Shown here piece after piece: positions 10,101-18,979 of a stretch of 64,000 nt of DNA; the stretch's first letter is position 1, and each line of letters begins with the position of its first letter. Location: NCBI RefSeq assembly GCF_008806755.1, contig NZ_WAAU01000003.1, positions 179,411-243,410 on the forward strand, in the 5' to 3' direction. The position numbers were made by a program, and so were the translations under genes. Source of the DNA: Tenacibaculum aiptasiae. Its GTDB lineage: Bacteria > Bacteroidota > Bacteroidia > Flavobacteriales > Flavobacteriaceae. The notes under the pieces were generated by a model. The model did no database searches, was not told the DNA's origin, and saw only the letters and a program-made list of their open reading frames with translations.

Positions 10101-11444
10101 TATGAAGACTTTACAAGTATGAGTACAACGGTTTCTCAGTCTTCTACAGAGAATCTTACAGTATCTGTAAATACTGATGGTAACTATAGAATTGATGTTA
10201 TTGCATGGATTGACTGGAATCAAGATGGTGATTTTGCTGATGCTGGTGAATCTTTTGATTTAGGTAATATTAGTAATGTACCAAATGGTGCTTTACCTAC
10301 TAAAGCTATTGCTGTACCTGCTAGTGCTAAGGCTGGTGCTACTCGAATGAGAGTTGCTGCTAGATATAATACAAACCCTACTTCTTGTGGAACTAACTTT
10401 GATGGTGAAGTTGAAGATTATACGGTTAATGTTCAGGCTGCTGTTGCTGATACTACTGCACCAACTGCTCCTAGTAGTTTAGCTGCTGCTAGTGTTGCTC
10501 AAACTTCTTTAACTTTAAACTGGACTGCTGCTACTGATAATGTTGCTGTAACTGGTTATGATGTATATCAAGGTTCTACTAAATTAGGTTCTACTACTTC
10601 TGCAACTACCTATGATGTAACTGGTTTAACTGCTGCTACTGCTTATACTTTCTCTGTAAAAGCTAAAGATGCTGCTGGTAATGAGTCTGCTTCTAGTAAT
10701 GTTGTAAATGTAACTACTTTAGCAAATGCTGTTACTTATTGTGAGTCTAAAGGTGAAAGAGTTAGTTATGAATGGATTGATTATGTTGCTTTTGGTGGTA
10801 TGACAAACACTACTGCTGCTAATGGTGGTTATGGTGACTTTACTTCTAAAGTTGCTACTGTTGCTAAAGGAAGTACGAATCAAATTGTTGTAAGTGCTGG
10901 ATTTGCTAGTAGTGCATATACTGAGTATTTTACAGTATGGATCGATTATGATAGAGATGGTACTTTTGAAGATAGTGAAAGAACTCTTTTAGGTTCTTCT
11001 AATACAGCTTCTAATAGAACTGCAAATATTAGTATCCCTTCTACTGCATTAGTTGGTCAAACTAGAATGCGTGTTTCTATGAAGTATAATGCTGCTTCTA
11101 CTCCATGTGAAACTTTTAGAGATGGTGAAGTTGAAGATTACACAGTTAACATTACTGAAACTTCTTCTTCAGGTACTGAAATTATTGCTGAAAATCCTTT
11201 AGATCAAACAGCTACGGTTGATTTAATGACATACCCTAACCCTGCAAAATCTTTTGTTCGTGTTAAAATTGCTTCTAAAGCTAATAACATGACTTATAAA
11301 CTTGTAAATACGGCTGGGAAAGTTGTTCAATCTGGTTATTTAGATGTTTCTAATTTAGATGTTTCTAATTTGAATACTGGAATTTATATTTTAGAGGTTA
11401 ATGATGGTCAAAAATCATTAAAAACTAAAATAATGAAGAAATAA
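7161..11444 (+). CDS. Large secreted Asp-box beta-propeller protein with two Fn3, two GEVED and a T9SS tail
   Basis: 1427 aa. After a hydrophobic N-terminus (residues 6-20, no clear signal-peptidase site), residues about 115-845 contain repeated Asp-box elements (STDGGANWN, TTDGGTTWT, STNGGTSWS, TTDGGANWV) typical of sortilin/VPS10-like and sialidase-like beta-propellers. Next come an Fn3 domain (about 853-942), GEVED 1 (to 1087), Fn3 2 (about 1098-1185), GEVED 2 (to 1327) and a T9SS type A tail starting at TYPNP (1357-1361). No protease or glycosidase catalytic motif was identified, so it may be an adhesin, a glycan-binding protein or an uncharacterised hydrolase. Its Fn3/GEVED DNA is very similar to that in the S8 gene. 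The leader carries CAAACCCTTTACAAA before ATG. Confidence 0.85.
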   Translation: MNNNLKLLMGGLSIALVTSIGYKHFSDKNEMLDVEKQRQTHAEFLKNSPYQETLKWDKKKRKNYGLPPNRYFEQMWGLTINPATGKLEDGSLNELRNRLIAERKGQKNPGTSTNAWVERGPNNVGGRTRAIMFDPNDATNNRVYAGGVSGGLWVNNNISNSNSQWQRVQNVPGNLSVTSITVDPRNSNTWYVGTGEQYTAGDVVGNGVYRTTDGGTTWTAVNIPAAGTAVINHNASNVFLSGIHYVNDVLAWDNGNSTELFVAVGSHVYGDSSSPKNWLGLQSAGLYRSTDGGANWNRIESDNMKYTFSGNDYYYTPNDLEVSANNTIWMGTIKSVLSATSGGRVFSSTNGSTWNEAAASPLTDSNRVELEPSATDANKIYALTEGLARDAQNRLIDPVHIYKTTNGFATISATSLPNDADLSIPAKDFTRGQSFYNLVIEADPTNDDIVYVGGIDLFKSTNGGTSWSQISKWSNNNNLAGLNVSIVHADQHAIAFGNNDSSKILFGTDGGIYYSGNSGGSLNVRNRGYNVTQFVKAGIGPDGVGDVNGIFSAGAQDNGTQGFRNAVAGVNSSTEVSGGDGFYTFIDKDGQYMIATYTNNVIYRFNLPWNGVSRIQGGATTILNERNTGDFVNPMGYDSQANRLLSNASASSKSIKSINVASNTKGNITNALLDASPTAFRASPFANNTWYVGLSNGKLLKLTNVTNSSATWTNVATPFVGSVSSVRFGATDDDIFVTIHNYGVTSVWATTDGGANWVNKEGNLPNIPVRDILQNPLDRTEAILATQLGVWSTTNFNEANPTWTQAYNGMSDVSVTSFDYWNVNGNHSQNKIIAATYGRGVFTGSFTANAVNDTQAPTAPSNLAASNVVSTSLTLNWTGSTDNVAVSGYDVYQGSTKLGTTTNTTYNVTGLTASTAYTFSVKAKDAAGNESSASNVVSVTTPAKTVSYCNASGNTSYATGITRVVFGSINNADGPAKDKGYEDFTSMSTTVSQSSTENLTVSVNTDGNYRIDVIAWIDWNQDGDFADAGESFDLGNISNVPNGALPTKAIAVPASAKAGATRMRVAARYNTNPTSCGTNFDGEVEDYTVNVQAAVADTTAPTAPSSLAAASVAQTSLTLNWTAATDNVAVTGYDVYQGSTKLGSTTSATTYDVTGLTAATAYTFSVKAKDAAGNESASSNVVNVTTLANAVTYCESKGERVSYEWIDYVAFGGMTNTTAANGGYGDFTSKVATVAKGSTNQIVVSAGFASSAYTEYFTVWIDYDRDGTFEDSERTLLGSSNTASNRTANISIPSTALVGQTRMRVSMKYNAASTPCETFRDGEVEDYTVNITETSSSGTEIIAENPLDQTATVDLMTYPNPAKSFVRVKIASKANNMTYKLVNTAGKVVQSGYLDVSNLDVSNLNTGIYILEVNDGQKSLKTKIMKK

Positions 11445-11454
11445 TTTGACTTTC

Positions 11455-11488
11455 AAGGACTTATATTTTTATATAAGTCCTTTTTTTT
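11455..11488 (+). terminator. Rho-independent terminator after propeller gene
   Basis: A perfect 12-bp stem (AAGGACTTATAT / ATATAAGTCCTT) around TTTT is followed by eight T residues, 11 bp after the stop codon. Confidence 0.85.
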
Positions 11489-11489
11489 C

Positions 11490-11534
11490 AAAACCTCATA
11501 AACCTACATAAACACTAGGCTTATGAGGTTTTTT
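11490..11534 (+). terminator. Second, long-loop hairpin with T tract
   Basis: AAAACCTCATAA pairs with TTATGAGGTTTT across a loop of about 20 nt and ends in a T run. It is probably a backup terminator directly after the first. Confidence 0.55.
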
Positions 11535-11573
11535 AATTATTGTTTTTTGAATATAATTTTGTGTTTTTGGTGT

Positions 11574-11608
11574 TTGATTAGGAATAATTCATTTTTTTAG
11601 TATATTTG
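11574..11608 (+). promoter_or_regulatory. Candidate promoter of the S8 subtilase gene
   Basis: TATATTTG at 11601-11608 matches the TAnnTTTG -7 element. TTG at 11574-11576 lies 24 bp upstream, one base beyond the usual spacing. The predicted leader is about 70 nt. Confidence 0.45.
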
Positions 11609-11685
11609 CCAACGAAATGATAAAATATTAAGAGTAATTAATATTAAATTTCGCTATTAAATAACTAATCAAAATAACCCTTCAA

Positions 11686-14600
11686 ATGAAACAGAAGTAC
11701 TTTAAAAGTATTGTCTTGGCAAGTGCTATTTTGGGATTAAGTTTCCAAGCGCAAGCTCAAAACAAAAGAGAGGTTGAAAAAATCAAAAGTCAATATGACT
11801 TAGGAAAACTTCAAAGAATTCAAAAAACTTTAAAAGCTAAAGAAGATTCTGAAAGAAAAGAAGCTTTAAGAATCGCAAAACAAAATGGGTGGGAAACTCA
11901 AATTAACAATCCAGATGGAAGTTTTATGGAACTTCAAAGAGTTGTTAATGGAAAACCTATCTACTACACTACTTACAATGTAGATGCTGCCAAATCTACA
12001 AGAACCAATCATTTACATTCTGGAGGATCATTAGGATTAAATTTAATGGGTCAAGGAATGACTGCCTATGTATGGGATGGTGGTGGAACTCGTTTAACGC
12101 ATCAAGAATTTGATGGAGCGGGTGGAAACAATCGTGTATCTATTATTGATGGATCTACTTTAAACAGTAATAGTTTCCATGCACAACACGTAACAGGAAC
12201 TATTGTAGCATCTGGTGTAGTTGCCAATGCTAAAGGAATGGCTCCTCATGCCAAAGCTAAAACTGCCGATTGGACAAATGATAAGTCTGAAGCAACAGCT
12301 GAGGTATCTAATGGAATGATTTTATCAAATCACTCTTATGGTTTTGCTTTTAGAAACCAATTTGGTCAAGTTCAATTACCACAACACTATTTTGGTGGTT
12401 ATATTACTGAATCTCGTGAGTGGGATCAAATTATGTTTAACGCTCCTAACTATTTAATGGTTGTGGCTGCTGGTAACGACGGTAATGATAACTCGGCTAA
12501 TAACAATCCTACTGGTGGTTCTGGATGGGATAAATTAACTGGGCACTCTACTTCTAAAAACAACTTAGTAGTAGCAAATGCTCAAGACGCGAACATCGAT
12601 TCTAGTGGTAACTTAGTTTCTGTTTCTATAAACAGTTCTAGTAGTGAGGGACCTACTGATGATATGCGTATTAAACCAGACATTACTGGTAACGGTACTG
12701 GTGTATATTCTACGTATGATAATAGTGATACTGCTTATAATTCTATTACGGGTACTTCTATGGCTTCGCCTAATGTAACTGGATCTTTATTATTATTACA
12801 ACAACACTATAAAAATTTAAACAGTGGTAACTTTATGAAAGCTGCAACTTTAAAAGGTTTAGCTTTACATACTGCTGATGATGCTGGTGCTTCTGGTCCT
12901 GATGCCGTTTTTGGATGGGGATTATTAAACACCAAGAGAGCTGCTGAAACAATTACTAAAAAAGGTAATCAAGCTAAAATTGAGGAGTTAACTTTAACTT
13001 CTGGTCAAACCTACACAATTACAGTTGATTCTGATGGTACTAACCCTTTATTAGCTTCTATTTCATGGACTGATAGACCTGGTACTGCTAATACTACTGT
13101 AAACTCTACAACTCCTGTATTAGTAAACGATTTAGATATTAGAGTTTCTAAAGGTGGTACTACTCACTTACCTTATGAGTTAACTGGTCCAACTACTTCT
13201 GCTAAGAGAGATAACAATGTTGATCCTTATGAAAGAGTTGATGTTGCTAACGCTTCTGGAACGTATACTATTACAGTTACTCATAAAGGTTCTTTAACTG
13301 GTGGTAGCCAAAACTATTCTTTAATTGTAACTGGTATTACTGGTACTCCTGTAGTATGTAATGCTACTGTACCAACTGGTGTTTCTACTGGTTCTGTAAC
13401 TGCTTCTGGAGCTTCTGTTTCTTGGACTGCTGTTCCTGGTGCTACTTATGATGTACGTTACCGTCAAGTAGGTACTTCTTCTTGGACTACTAACGCTGTT
13501 ACTGGTACTTCTACTACTTTAAGTGGTTTATCGGCTTCTACTCAATATGAAGTACAAGTTCGTTCTAAATGTTCTTCTGGAAACTCTAATTACAGTTCTT
13601 CTGTAAACTTTACAACTACAGCTGTTCAAATTAACTATTGTGCTTCTAGTGGTAATACTTCGTATGCTACTGGTGTAACTAGAGTTCGTTTTGGATCTAT
13701 TGATAATGCTGATGGTACTGCTAAAGATAAAGGATATGAAGACTTTACAAGTATGAGTACTACGGTATCTCAATCATCTAATGTAAACCTTACTGTTAAT
13801 GTAAATACAGATGGTAACTATAGAGTTGATGCTATTGCTTGGATTGACTGGAACCGTGATGGTGACTTTGCCGATGCTGGTGAGACTATTGATTTAGGTA
13901 ATATAAGTAATGTATCTAATGGTGCGTTACCAACTAAAGCTGTAGCTGTTCCTGCAAACGCTGCTGTGGGTGCTACTCGAATGAGAGTTTCTGCTCGTTA
14001 CAATGCTAACCCAACTTCTTGTCAGACTAATTTTGATGGTGAGGTTGAAGATTATACGGTAAATGTTCAAGCTGGTTCTGCTGATACTACTGCACCAAGT
14101 GCACCAAGTAGTTTAGCTGCTGCTAGTGTAACTCAAACTACCTTAACTTTAAACTGGTCCGCTTCTACTGATAATGTAGGTGTAACTGGATACGATGTAT
14201 TTAGAGGTTCTACTAAGATTGGATCGACTACTTCTGCTACTACTTATAATGTAACTGGATTAACTGCTGCTACTGCTTATACGTTCTCTGTAAAAGCTAA
14301 GGATGCTGCTGGTAATGAGTCTGCTTCTAGTAATGTAGTAAATGTAACTACTTTAGCAAATGCTGTTTCTTACTGTGCTTCTAAAGGTACTCGTGTTACT
14401 TATGAGTGGATTGATTATGTATCATTTGGTGGAATGACTAATTCTACGGGTGCTAACGGTGGTTATGGTGACTTTACGTCTAAAGTAGCTAATGTTGCTC
14501 AAGGTAGTACAAGTCAATTAGTAGTAAGTGCTGGATTTAGCGGTACAGCTTATAACGAATATTTTGTAATTTGGATTGACTTTAACGGTGACGGTGATTT

Positions 14601-15096
14601 CGCTGATAGTGGAGAGCAAGTAGCTTCTGGAAACTCAACTAGCTCTGGAAACAGAACTGCTAATGTTACCATTCCTGCAACTGCTAAAATTGGTCAAACA
14701 AGAATGCGTGTATCTATGAAGTATAACTCTGCACCAACTGCTTGTGAAGCTAACTTAGGAGACGGTGAGGTTGAAGATTATACTGTAAATATTACTGGTG
14801 CTTCTTCTTCTAGTTTCAATGCTATTTTTGCTGACGTACCAGGAGAAACTATAAGAAATAATAATATATCTGAGTTATTAGCATATCCTAACCCTGCTAT
14901 TAACAATGTACAAGTTAAATTAGCTTCTAAAGCTGATGCTGTTAGCTATAGAATTGTAAACACTATAGGTAAAGTTGTGCAAGCAGGTAAATTAACTTCA
15001 CCTAATATTAATGTATCTGATTTAAATACTGGAATGTATATTTTAGAAGTTAATGATGGTCAAAAATTATTGAAGACCAAGTTGATGAAGAAATAA
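11686..15096 (+). CDS. Secreted S8 subtilisin-like serine protease with Fn3/GEVED modules and T9SS tail
   Basis: 1136 aa. The signal peptide ends near FQAQAQ. The S8 triad is visible as Asp131 (VWDGGG), His168 (HVTGT) and Ser358 ([11 protein letters not shown]), with Asn264 (AAGND) for the oxyanion hole. A beta-sandwich resembling the P-domain or pre-peptidase fold follows (about 420-550), then Fn3 (about 555-645), GEVED 1 (motif at 785-789), Fn3 2 (about 803-890), GEVED 2 (motif at 1027-1031) and a T9SS tail from AYPNP (1066-1070). It should be an extracellular, broad-specificity protease. The start is supported by the signal peptide and by the C-rich leader (AACCCTTCAA) common to the cluster. 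Confidence 0.92.
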   Translation: MKQKYFKSIVLASAILGLSFQAQAQNKREVEKIKSQYDLGKLQRIQKTLKAKEDSERKEALRIAKQNGWETQINNPDGSFMELQRVVNGKPIYYTTYNVDAAKSTRTNHLHSGGSLGLNLMGQGMTAYVWDGGGTRLTHQEFDGAGGNNRVSIIDGSTLNSNSFHAQHVTGTIVASGVVANAKGMAPHAKAKTADWTNDKSEATAEVSNGMILSNHSYGFAFRNQFGQVQLPQHYFGGYITESREWDQIMFNAPNYLMVVAAGNDGNDNSANNNPTGGSGWDKLTGHSTSKNNLVVANAQDANIDSSGNLVSVSINSSSSEGPTDDMRIKPDITGNGTGVYSTYDNSDTAYNSITGTSMASPNVTGSLLLLQQHYKNLNSGNFMKAATLKGLALHTADDAGASGPDAVFGWGLLNTKRAAETITKKGNQAKIEELTLTSGQTYTITVDSDGTNPLLASISWTDRPGTANTTVNSTTPVLVNDLDIRVSKGGTTHLPYELTGPTTSAKRDNNVDPYERVDVANASGTYTITVTHKGSLTGGSQNYSLIVTGITGTPVVCNATVPTGVSTGSVTASGASVSWTAVPGATYDVRYRQVGTSSWTTNAVTGTSTTLSGLSASTQYEVQVRSKCSSGNSNYSSSVNFTTTAVQINYCASSGNTSYATGVTRVRFGSIDNADGTAKDKGYEDFTSMSTTVSQSSNVNLTVNVNTDGNYRVDAIAWIDWNRDGDFADAGETIDLGNISNVSNGALPTKAVAVPANAAVGATRMRVSARYNANPTSCQTNFDGEVEDYTVNVQAGSADTTAPSAPSSLAAASVTQTTLTLNWSASTDNVGVTGYDVFRGSTKIGSTTSATTYNVTGLTAATAYTFSVKAKDAAGNESASSNVVNVTTLANAVSYCASKGTRVTYEWIDYVSFGGMTNSTGANGGYGDFTSKVANVAQGSTSQLVVSAGFSGTAYNEYFVIWIDFNGDGDFADSGEQVASGNSTSSGNRTANVTIPATAKIGQTRMRVSMKYNSAPTACEANLGDGEVEDYTVNITGASSSSFNAIFADVPGETIRNNNISELLAYPNPAINNVQVKLASKADAVSYRIVNTIGKVVQAGKLTSPNINVSDLNTGMYILEVNDGQKLLKTKLMKK

Positions 15097-15120
15097 ATGT
15101 TTTAAATTTATAAAATCATT

Positions 15121-15164
15121 AAATCCGTTAAATCCAATGTCTATTGGGTTTAGCGGATTTTTTC
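15121..15164 (+). terminator. Rho-independent terminator after S8 gene
   Basis: AAATCCGTTAAATCC pairs imperfectly with GGGTTTAGCGGATTT around a short loop and is followed by a T-rich tract. Confidence 0.8.
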
Positions 15165-15304
15165 TTTTTAAATCACTTATTTAATTGATAATCAGTTGTT
15201 TGAATGTTTTTTGTTTGTTATATTTATGTAGTGTAATGCTATTTCTATCTTATTTAAGGTACTTATCATTACACCCCAATTAACTAACTTAAACCCTTCA
15301 AACG

Positions 15305-18300
15305 ATGAAGCACAATTATTTAAAAAATGTGTTTTTATCTTCTTTATTATTGGCTGGAATTACTACGGTAACCGCCCAAGATAATAGAGGATTAAAACAT
15401 ATTAAGCTCGAGAAATCTTCTAAAATCTCTTTACAGCAAGCGCCTGATATCATCAGGAAAAAATTAGAATTATCCCCGAATGACAACTTACAAAAAATTA
15501 AATCTGAAGTAGATAATTTAGGATTTACTCATGAAAAATTTCAACAAAAATTTAAAGGTTTAAAAGTCGAATTTGGAACGTACTCTGCTCATGCTAAAAA
15601 TAGCGTGTTGCAAACGATGAATGGTGAATTTTACGATGTAGGTAAGGTAAATGTAAAACCGAACTTATCTAAGAATTCTGCTTTTAATAGAGCTATTGCT
15701 CATACTGGAGCCCAACAATACTTATGGGAACTACCTAAAGAGGCAAAAGCTTTAGGTAATTATAAAAAGCCCGAAGGTGAATTACTCATTCTTCCTAGAG
15801 AGGTTATTGGTACTAAAACTGCTAGATTAGCATACAAGTTTGATATTTATGCTACAAAACCTTTGAGTAGGGGTGACTTGTATATTGATGCTCATACAGG
15901 TGAGGTTTTATTTTTTAATGCTACTATTAAACATTTAGATGAGCATGCTCATTCTTCTAAACATTTAGGAGCTGTTAGTCATGATATTGGTGCTAAGTTT
16001 ATTGAAACTTTGGCTACTGGTAATGCTGCTACTCGATATAGTGGTACACGTTCTATTACAACTAGAATTATTGGAAGTACTTATGCTTTACGTGATAACA
16101 CAAGAGGTAATGGAGTAAATACTTATAATAGTGGTGGTCAGCCAAGTTATCCTTCTACTAATTTTACGGATGCTGATAACAATTGGACTGCTGCTGAATT
16201 TGACAATGCTGCTAAAGATAATGCTGCCTTAGATGCTCACTGGGGTGCTATGATGACTTATGATTATTTTCAAAATAAACATAATAGAAATAGTTTTAAT
16301 GGTTCTGGTGCTGCTATTAATAGTTATGTGCATTACGATAATATTGCGGGTGGTCCTGGATATGACAATGCTTTCTGGAATGGTTCGGTAATGACCTATG
16401 GTGATGGTTCTTCTAACGGACAAGAAGGTAATGGTAATTTTGATGCTTTAACTTCTATTGACGTTGCTGCGCACGAAATAGGTCACGCTGTTTGTTCTAA
16501 TACAGCTAATTTAGCTTACCAAAGAGAATCAGGTGCTTTAAATGAGGGTTTTTCTGATATTTGGGGTGCTGCTGTTGAGCATTTTGCGAAAGGAAATGGT
16601 AGTGACACTGCTCCTAGTAACGCTGTATGGCTTATTGGTGATGAAATTGATAGAAGAGTTGGTGCTGTTGCATTGCGTTCTATGAGCAATCCTAACGAAA
16701 GAAATCAGCCTGATACTTATGGTGGTACTTATTGGAAAGAACCTAATTGTGGTGTTCCTACTCGTGCCAATGATTATTGTGGTGTTCACACGAATTCTGG
16801 TGTTTTAAATTATTGGTTTTACTTATTAACGGTAGGTGGTTCTGGTACGAACGATATTAATAATGCTTATAATGTTACTGGTATTGGTATGGAGAAAGCT
16901 GCTAAAATATCATATCGTTTAGAGGTGAATTATTTATCTGCTAATTCTACTTTTGCGAATGCTAGAACAGGGGCTATTACTGCTGCTACTGATTTGTATG
17001 GTGCTAATAGTAATGAGGTTAAATCTGTTACCAATGCTTGGCATGCTGTTGGTGTAGGGGATGCTTATTCTGAGCCTTGTGCTTTGGCTGCTCCTGCTAA
17101 TTTTGCCGGTAGTAGTATTAATGATAACGGATTTACATTGTCGTGGACTGCTGTTTCTGGTGCTGTATCATATACAGTAACTGCAAATGGTACTTCTACT
17201 ACGGTAACTACTACTTCGCAGGTTATTACAGGTTTAAATCCTGGTACTGAATATGCATGTACGGTAACTGCTAACTGTTCTGCTAATGGTAGTGGTACTG
17301 CTGCGAATGTTTCTGTAACAACTACGGGTACTGCTCCTCTAGTGTATTGTACCTCTAAAGGTGCGAATGTTAGTGATGAATATATTCAAAAAGTTGAATT
17401 AGGTTCTATTAATAATACATCTACAGGTGGTAATGGATACTCTGATCATACTTCTATTTCTACGAATTTAACGAAAGGTGATTCTAACACAATTACGATT
17501 ACTCCTAAATGGACAGGTACTGTTTATGATGAAGGTTATGGTGTTTGGATTGATTATAACCAAGATGGTGATTTTTCTGATGCTGGTGAAACGGTTTGGA
17601 CGAAAGCTAAATCGAAAACTACTCCTGTGAGTGGAACTTTTACTGTTCCAGCTTCGGCTACTAATGGTGCAACGAGAATGCGTGTTGTTATGAAATACAA
17701 TGCTACTCCAACTGCCTGTGAAGCTTCTATTCAATATGGTGAGGTTGAAGATTATACAGTTGTTATTGGTGCTGGTCAAGCCGATACTACTGCGCCAACT
17801 GCTCCTAGTAGTTTAGCTGCTGCTAGTGTTGCTCAAACTACCTTAACGTTAAATTGGTCTGCTTCTACCGATAATGTAGGTGTAACAGGTTATGATGTAT
17901 ATCAAGGATCTACTGTTATTGGGTCGACTACTACGGCTACTTCTTATAATGTAACTGGATTAACTGCTGCTACTGCATATTCTTTTTCTGTAAAAGCTAA
18001 AGATGCTGCTGGTAATGAATCGGCTGCTAGTAATGTTGTTAACGTTACTACTTTAGATAACCAAGTTTCTTATTGTGATTCTAAAGGTACTCGTGTTACT
18101 TACGAGTGGATTGATTATGTTGCTTTTGGTGGAATGACTAATTCTACTGGTGCGAACGGTGGTTATGGCGATTTTACTTCTAAAGTTGCTACAGTAGCTC
18201 AAGGTAGTACAAGTCAGTTAGTAGTAAGTGCTGGTTTTAGTGGAAGTGCTTATAACGAATACTTTGTTGTATGGATTGACTTTAATGGTGACGGTGATTT

Positions 18301-18787
18301 TTCTGATAGTGGCGAACAGGTTACTTCTGGTAATTCTACCACAGCTGGTAATAGAACAACTAATGTAACAGTACCTGCTGGTGCTAAATTAGGAGCAACT
18401 AGAATGCGTGTTTCTATGAAATATAATTCAGCACCAACTGCTTGTGAGGCTAATTTAGGTGATGGTGAGGTTGAAGATTATACAGTAAATATTACTGCTT
18501 CTAGTGTTGGTATTGTAGATACTAATATCGTTGGTGAAACTATTAGAACTAATGCTATTTCTAATTTAATGGCTTATCCGAATCCTGCTAAAAATACGAT
18601 TCAAATTAAGTTGTCTTCTGAGGCTAATAATATGTCTTACAGAATTGTAAATACGATTGGGAAAATTGTTCAAGTTGGTCGTTTATCTTCTTCTGAAATT
18701 AATGTTTCTAAATTGAATACTGGAATTTATATTTTAGAGGTTAATGATGGTCAAAAAATATTGAAGACTAAATTAATGAAAGAGTAA
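15305..18787 (+). CDS. Secreted M4 thermolysin-like metalloprotease 1 with two GEVED and T9SS tail
   Basis: 1160 aa. A signal peptide (to about VTAQD) precedes an FTP/PepSY propeptide (about 30-210, with FKGLKVEFGTY and LSRGDLYIDAHTGEVL), which in M4 enzymes acts as chaperone and inhibitor. The catalytic domain has HEIGH at 390-394, GALNEGFSD with third zinc ligand Glu414 and Asp418, and His495 in GVHTNSG. Then follow Fn3 (about 595-677), GEVED 1 (motif 812-816), Fn3 2 (about 822-908), GEVED 2 (motif 1054-1058) and a T9SS tail from AYPNP (1090-1094). All catalytic residues are present, so an active secreted endopeptidase is expected. It is a paralog of the next gene. TTG-N20-TATATTTA at 15196-15226 could be its promoter. 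Confidence 0.93.
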   Translation: MKHNYLKNVFLSSLLLAGITTVTAQDNRGLKHIKLEKSSKISLQQAPDIIRKKLELSPNDNLQKIKSEVDNLGFTHEKFQQKFKGLKVEFGTYSAHAKNSVLQTMNGEFYDVGKVNVKPNLSKNSAFNRAIAHTGAQQYLWELPKEAKALGNYKKPEGELLILPREVIGTKTARLAYKFDIYATKPLSRGDLYIDAHTGEVLFFNATIKHLDEHAHSSKHLGAVSHDIGAKFIETLATGNAATRYSGTRSITTRIIGSTYALRDNTRGNGVNTYNSGGQPSYPSTNFTDADNNWTAAEFDNAAKDNAALDAHWGAMMTYDYFQNKHNRNSFNGSGAAINSYVHYDNIAGGPGYDNAFWNGSVMTYGDGSSNGQEGNGNFDALTSIDVAAHEIGHAVCSNTANLAYQRESGALNEGFSDIWGAAVEHFAKGNGSDTAPSNAVWLIGDEIDRRVGAVALRSMSNPNERNQPDTYGGTYWKEPNCGVPTRANDYCGVHTNSGVLNYWFYLLTVGGSGTNDINNAYNVTGIGMEKAAKISYRLEVNYLSANSTFANARTGAITAATDLYGANSNEVKSVTNAWHAVGVGDAYSEPCALAAPANFAGSSINDNGFTLSWTAVSGAVSYTVTANGTSTTVTTTSQVITGLNPGTEYACTVTANCSANGSGTAANVSVTTTGTAPLVYCTSKGANVSDEYIQKVELGSINNTSTGGNGYSDHTSISTNLTKGDSNTITITPKWTGTVYDEGYGVWIDYNQDGDFSDAGETVWTKAKSKTTPVSGTFTVPASATNGATRMRVVMKYNATPTACEASIQYGEVEDYTVVIGAGQADTTAPTAPSSLAAASVAQTTLTLNWSASTDNVGVTGYDVYQGSTVIGSTTTATSYNVTGLTAATAYSFSVKAKDAAGNESAASNVVNVTTLDNQVSYCDSKGTRVTYEWIDYVAFGGMTNSTGANGGYGDFTSKVATVAQGSTSQLVVSAGFSGSAYNEYFVVWIDFNGDGDFSDSGEQVTSGNSTTAGNRTTNVTVPAGAKLGATRMRVSMKYNSAPTACEANLGDGEVEDYTVNITASSVGIVDTNIVGETIRTNAISNLMAYPNPAKNTIQIKLSSEANNMSYRIVNTIGKIVQVGRLSSSEINVSKLNTGIYILEVNDGQKILKTKLMKE

Positions 18788-18820
18788 AAAAGGGTAAAAC
18801 CTTACTTGCAATATGGGAAA

Positions 18821-18850
18821 GCCAGAACGAAATTTTGTTCTGGCTTTTTT
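18821..18850 (+). terminator. Rho-independent terminator after M4 protease 1
   Basis: GCCAGAAC and GTTCTGGC form a perfect eight-pair stem with an 8-nt loop, followed by six T residues. Confidence 0.88.
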
Positions 18851-18862
18851 CGTTTTTTTTCG

Positions 18863-18893
18863 TTGTTGAAAAATTATTTTTTTAATACATTTA
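18863..18893 (+). promoter_or_regulatory. Candidate promoter of M4 protease 2
   Basis: TTG at 18863-18865 and TACATTTA at 18886-18893 are 20 bp apart, close to the Bacteroidota promoter consensus. A second TTG at 18866 gives 17-bp spacing. Confidence 0.4.
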
Positions 18894-18979
18894 TTGAGTG
18901 AAGAATAAAAATTTAAGACTTTTTATGTTTTAAATTTTATTTTTCACATATTTTTTATTAATCAAAACCCCCCGGAACA

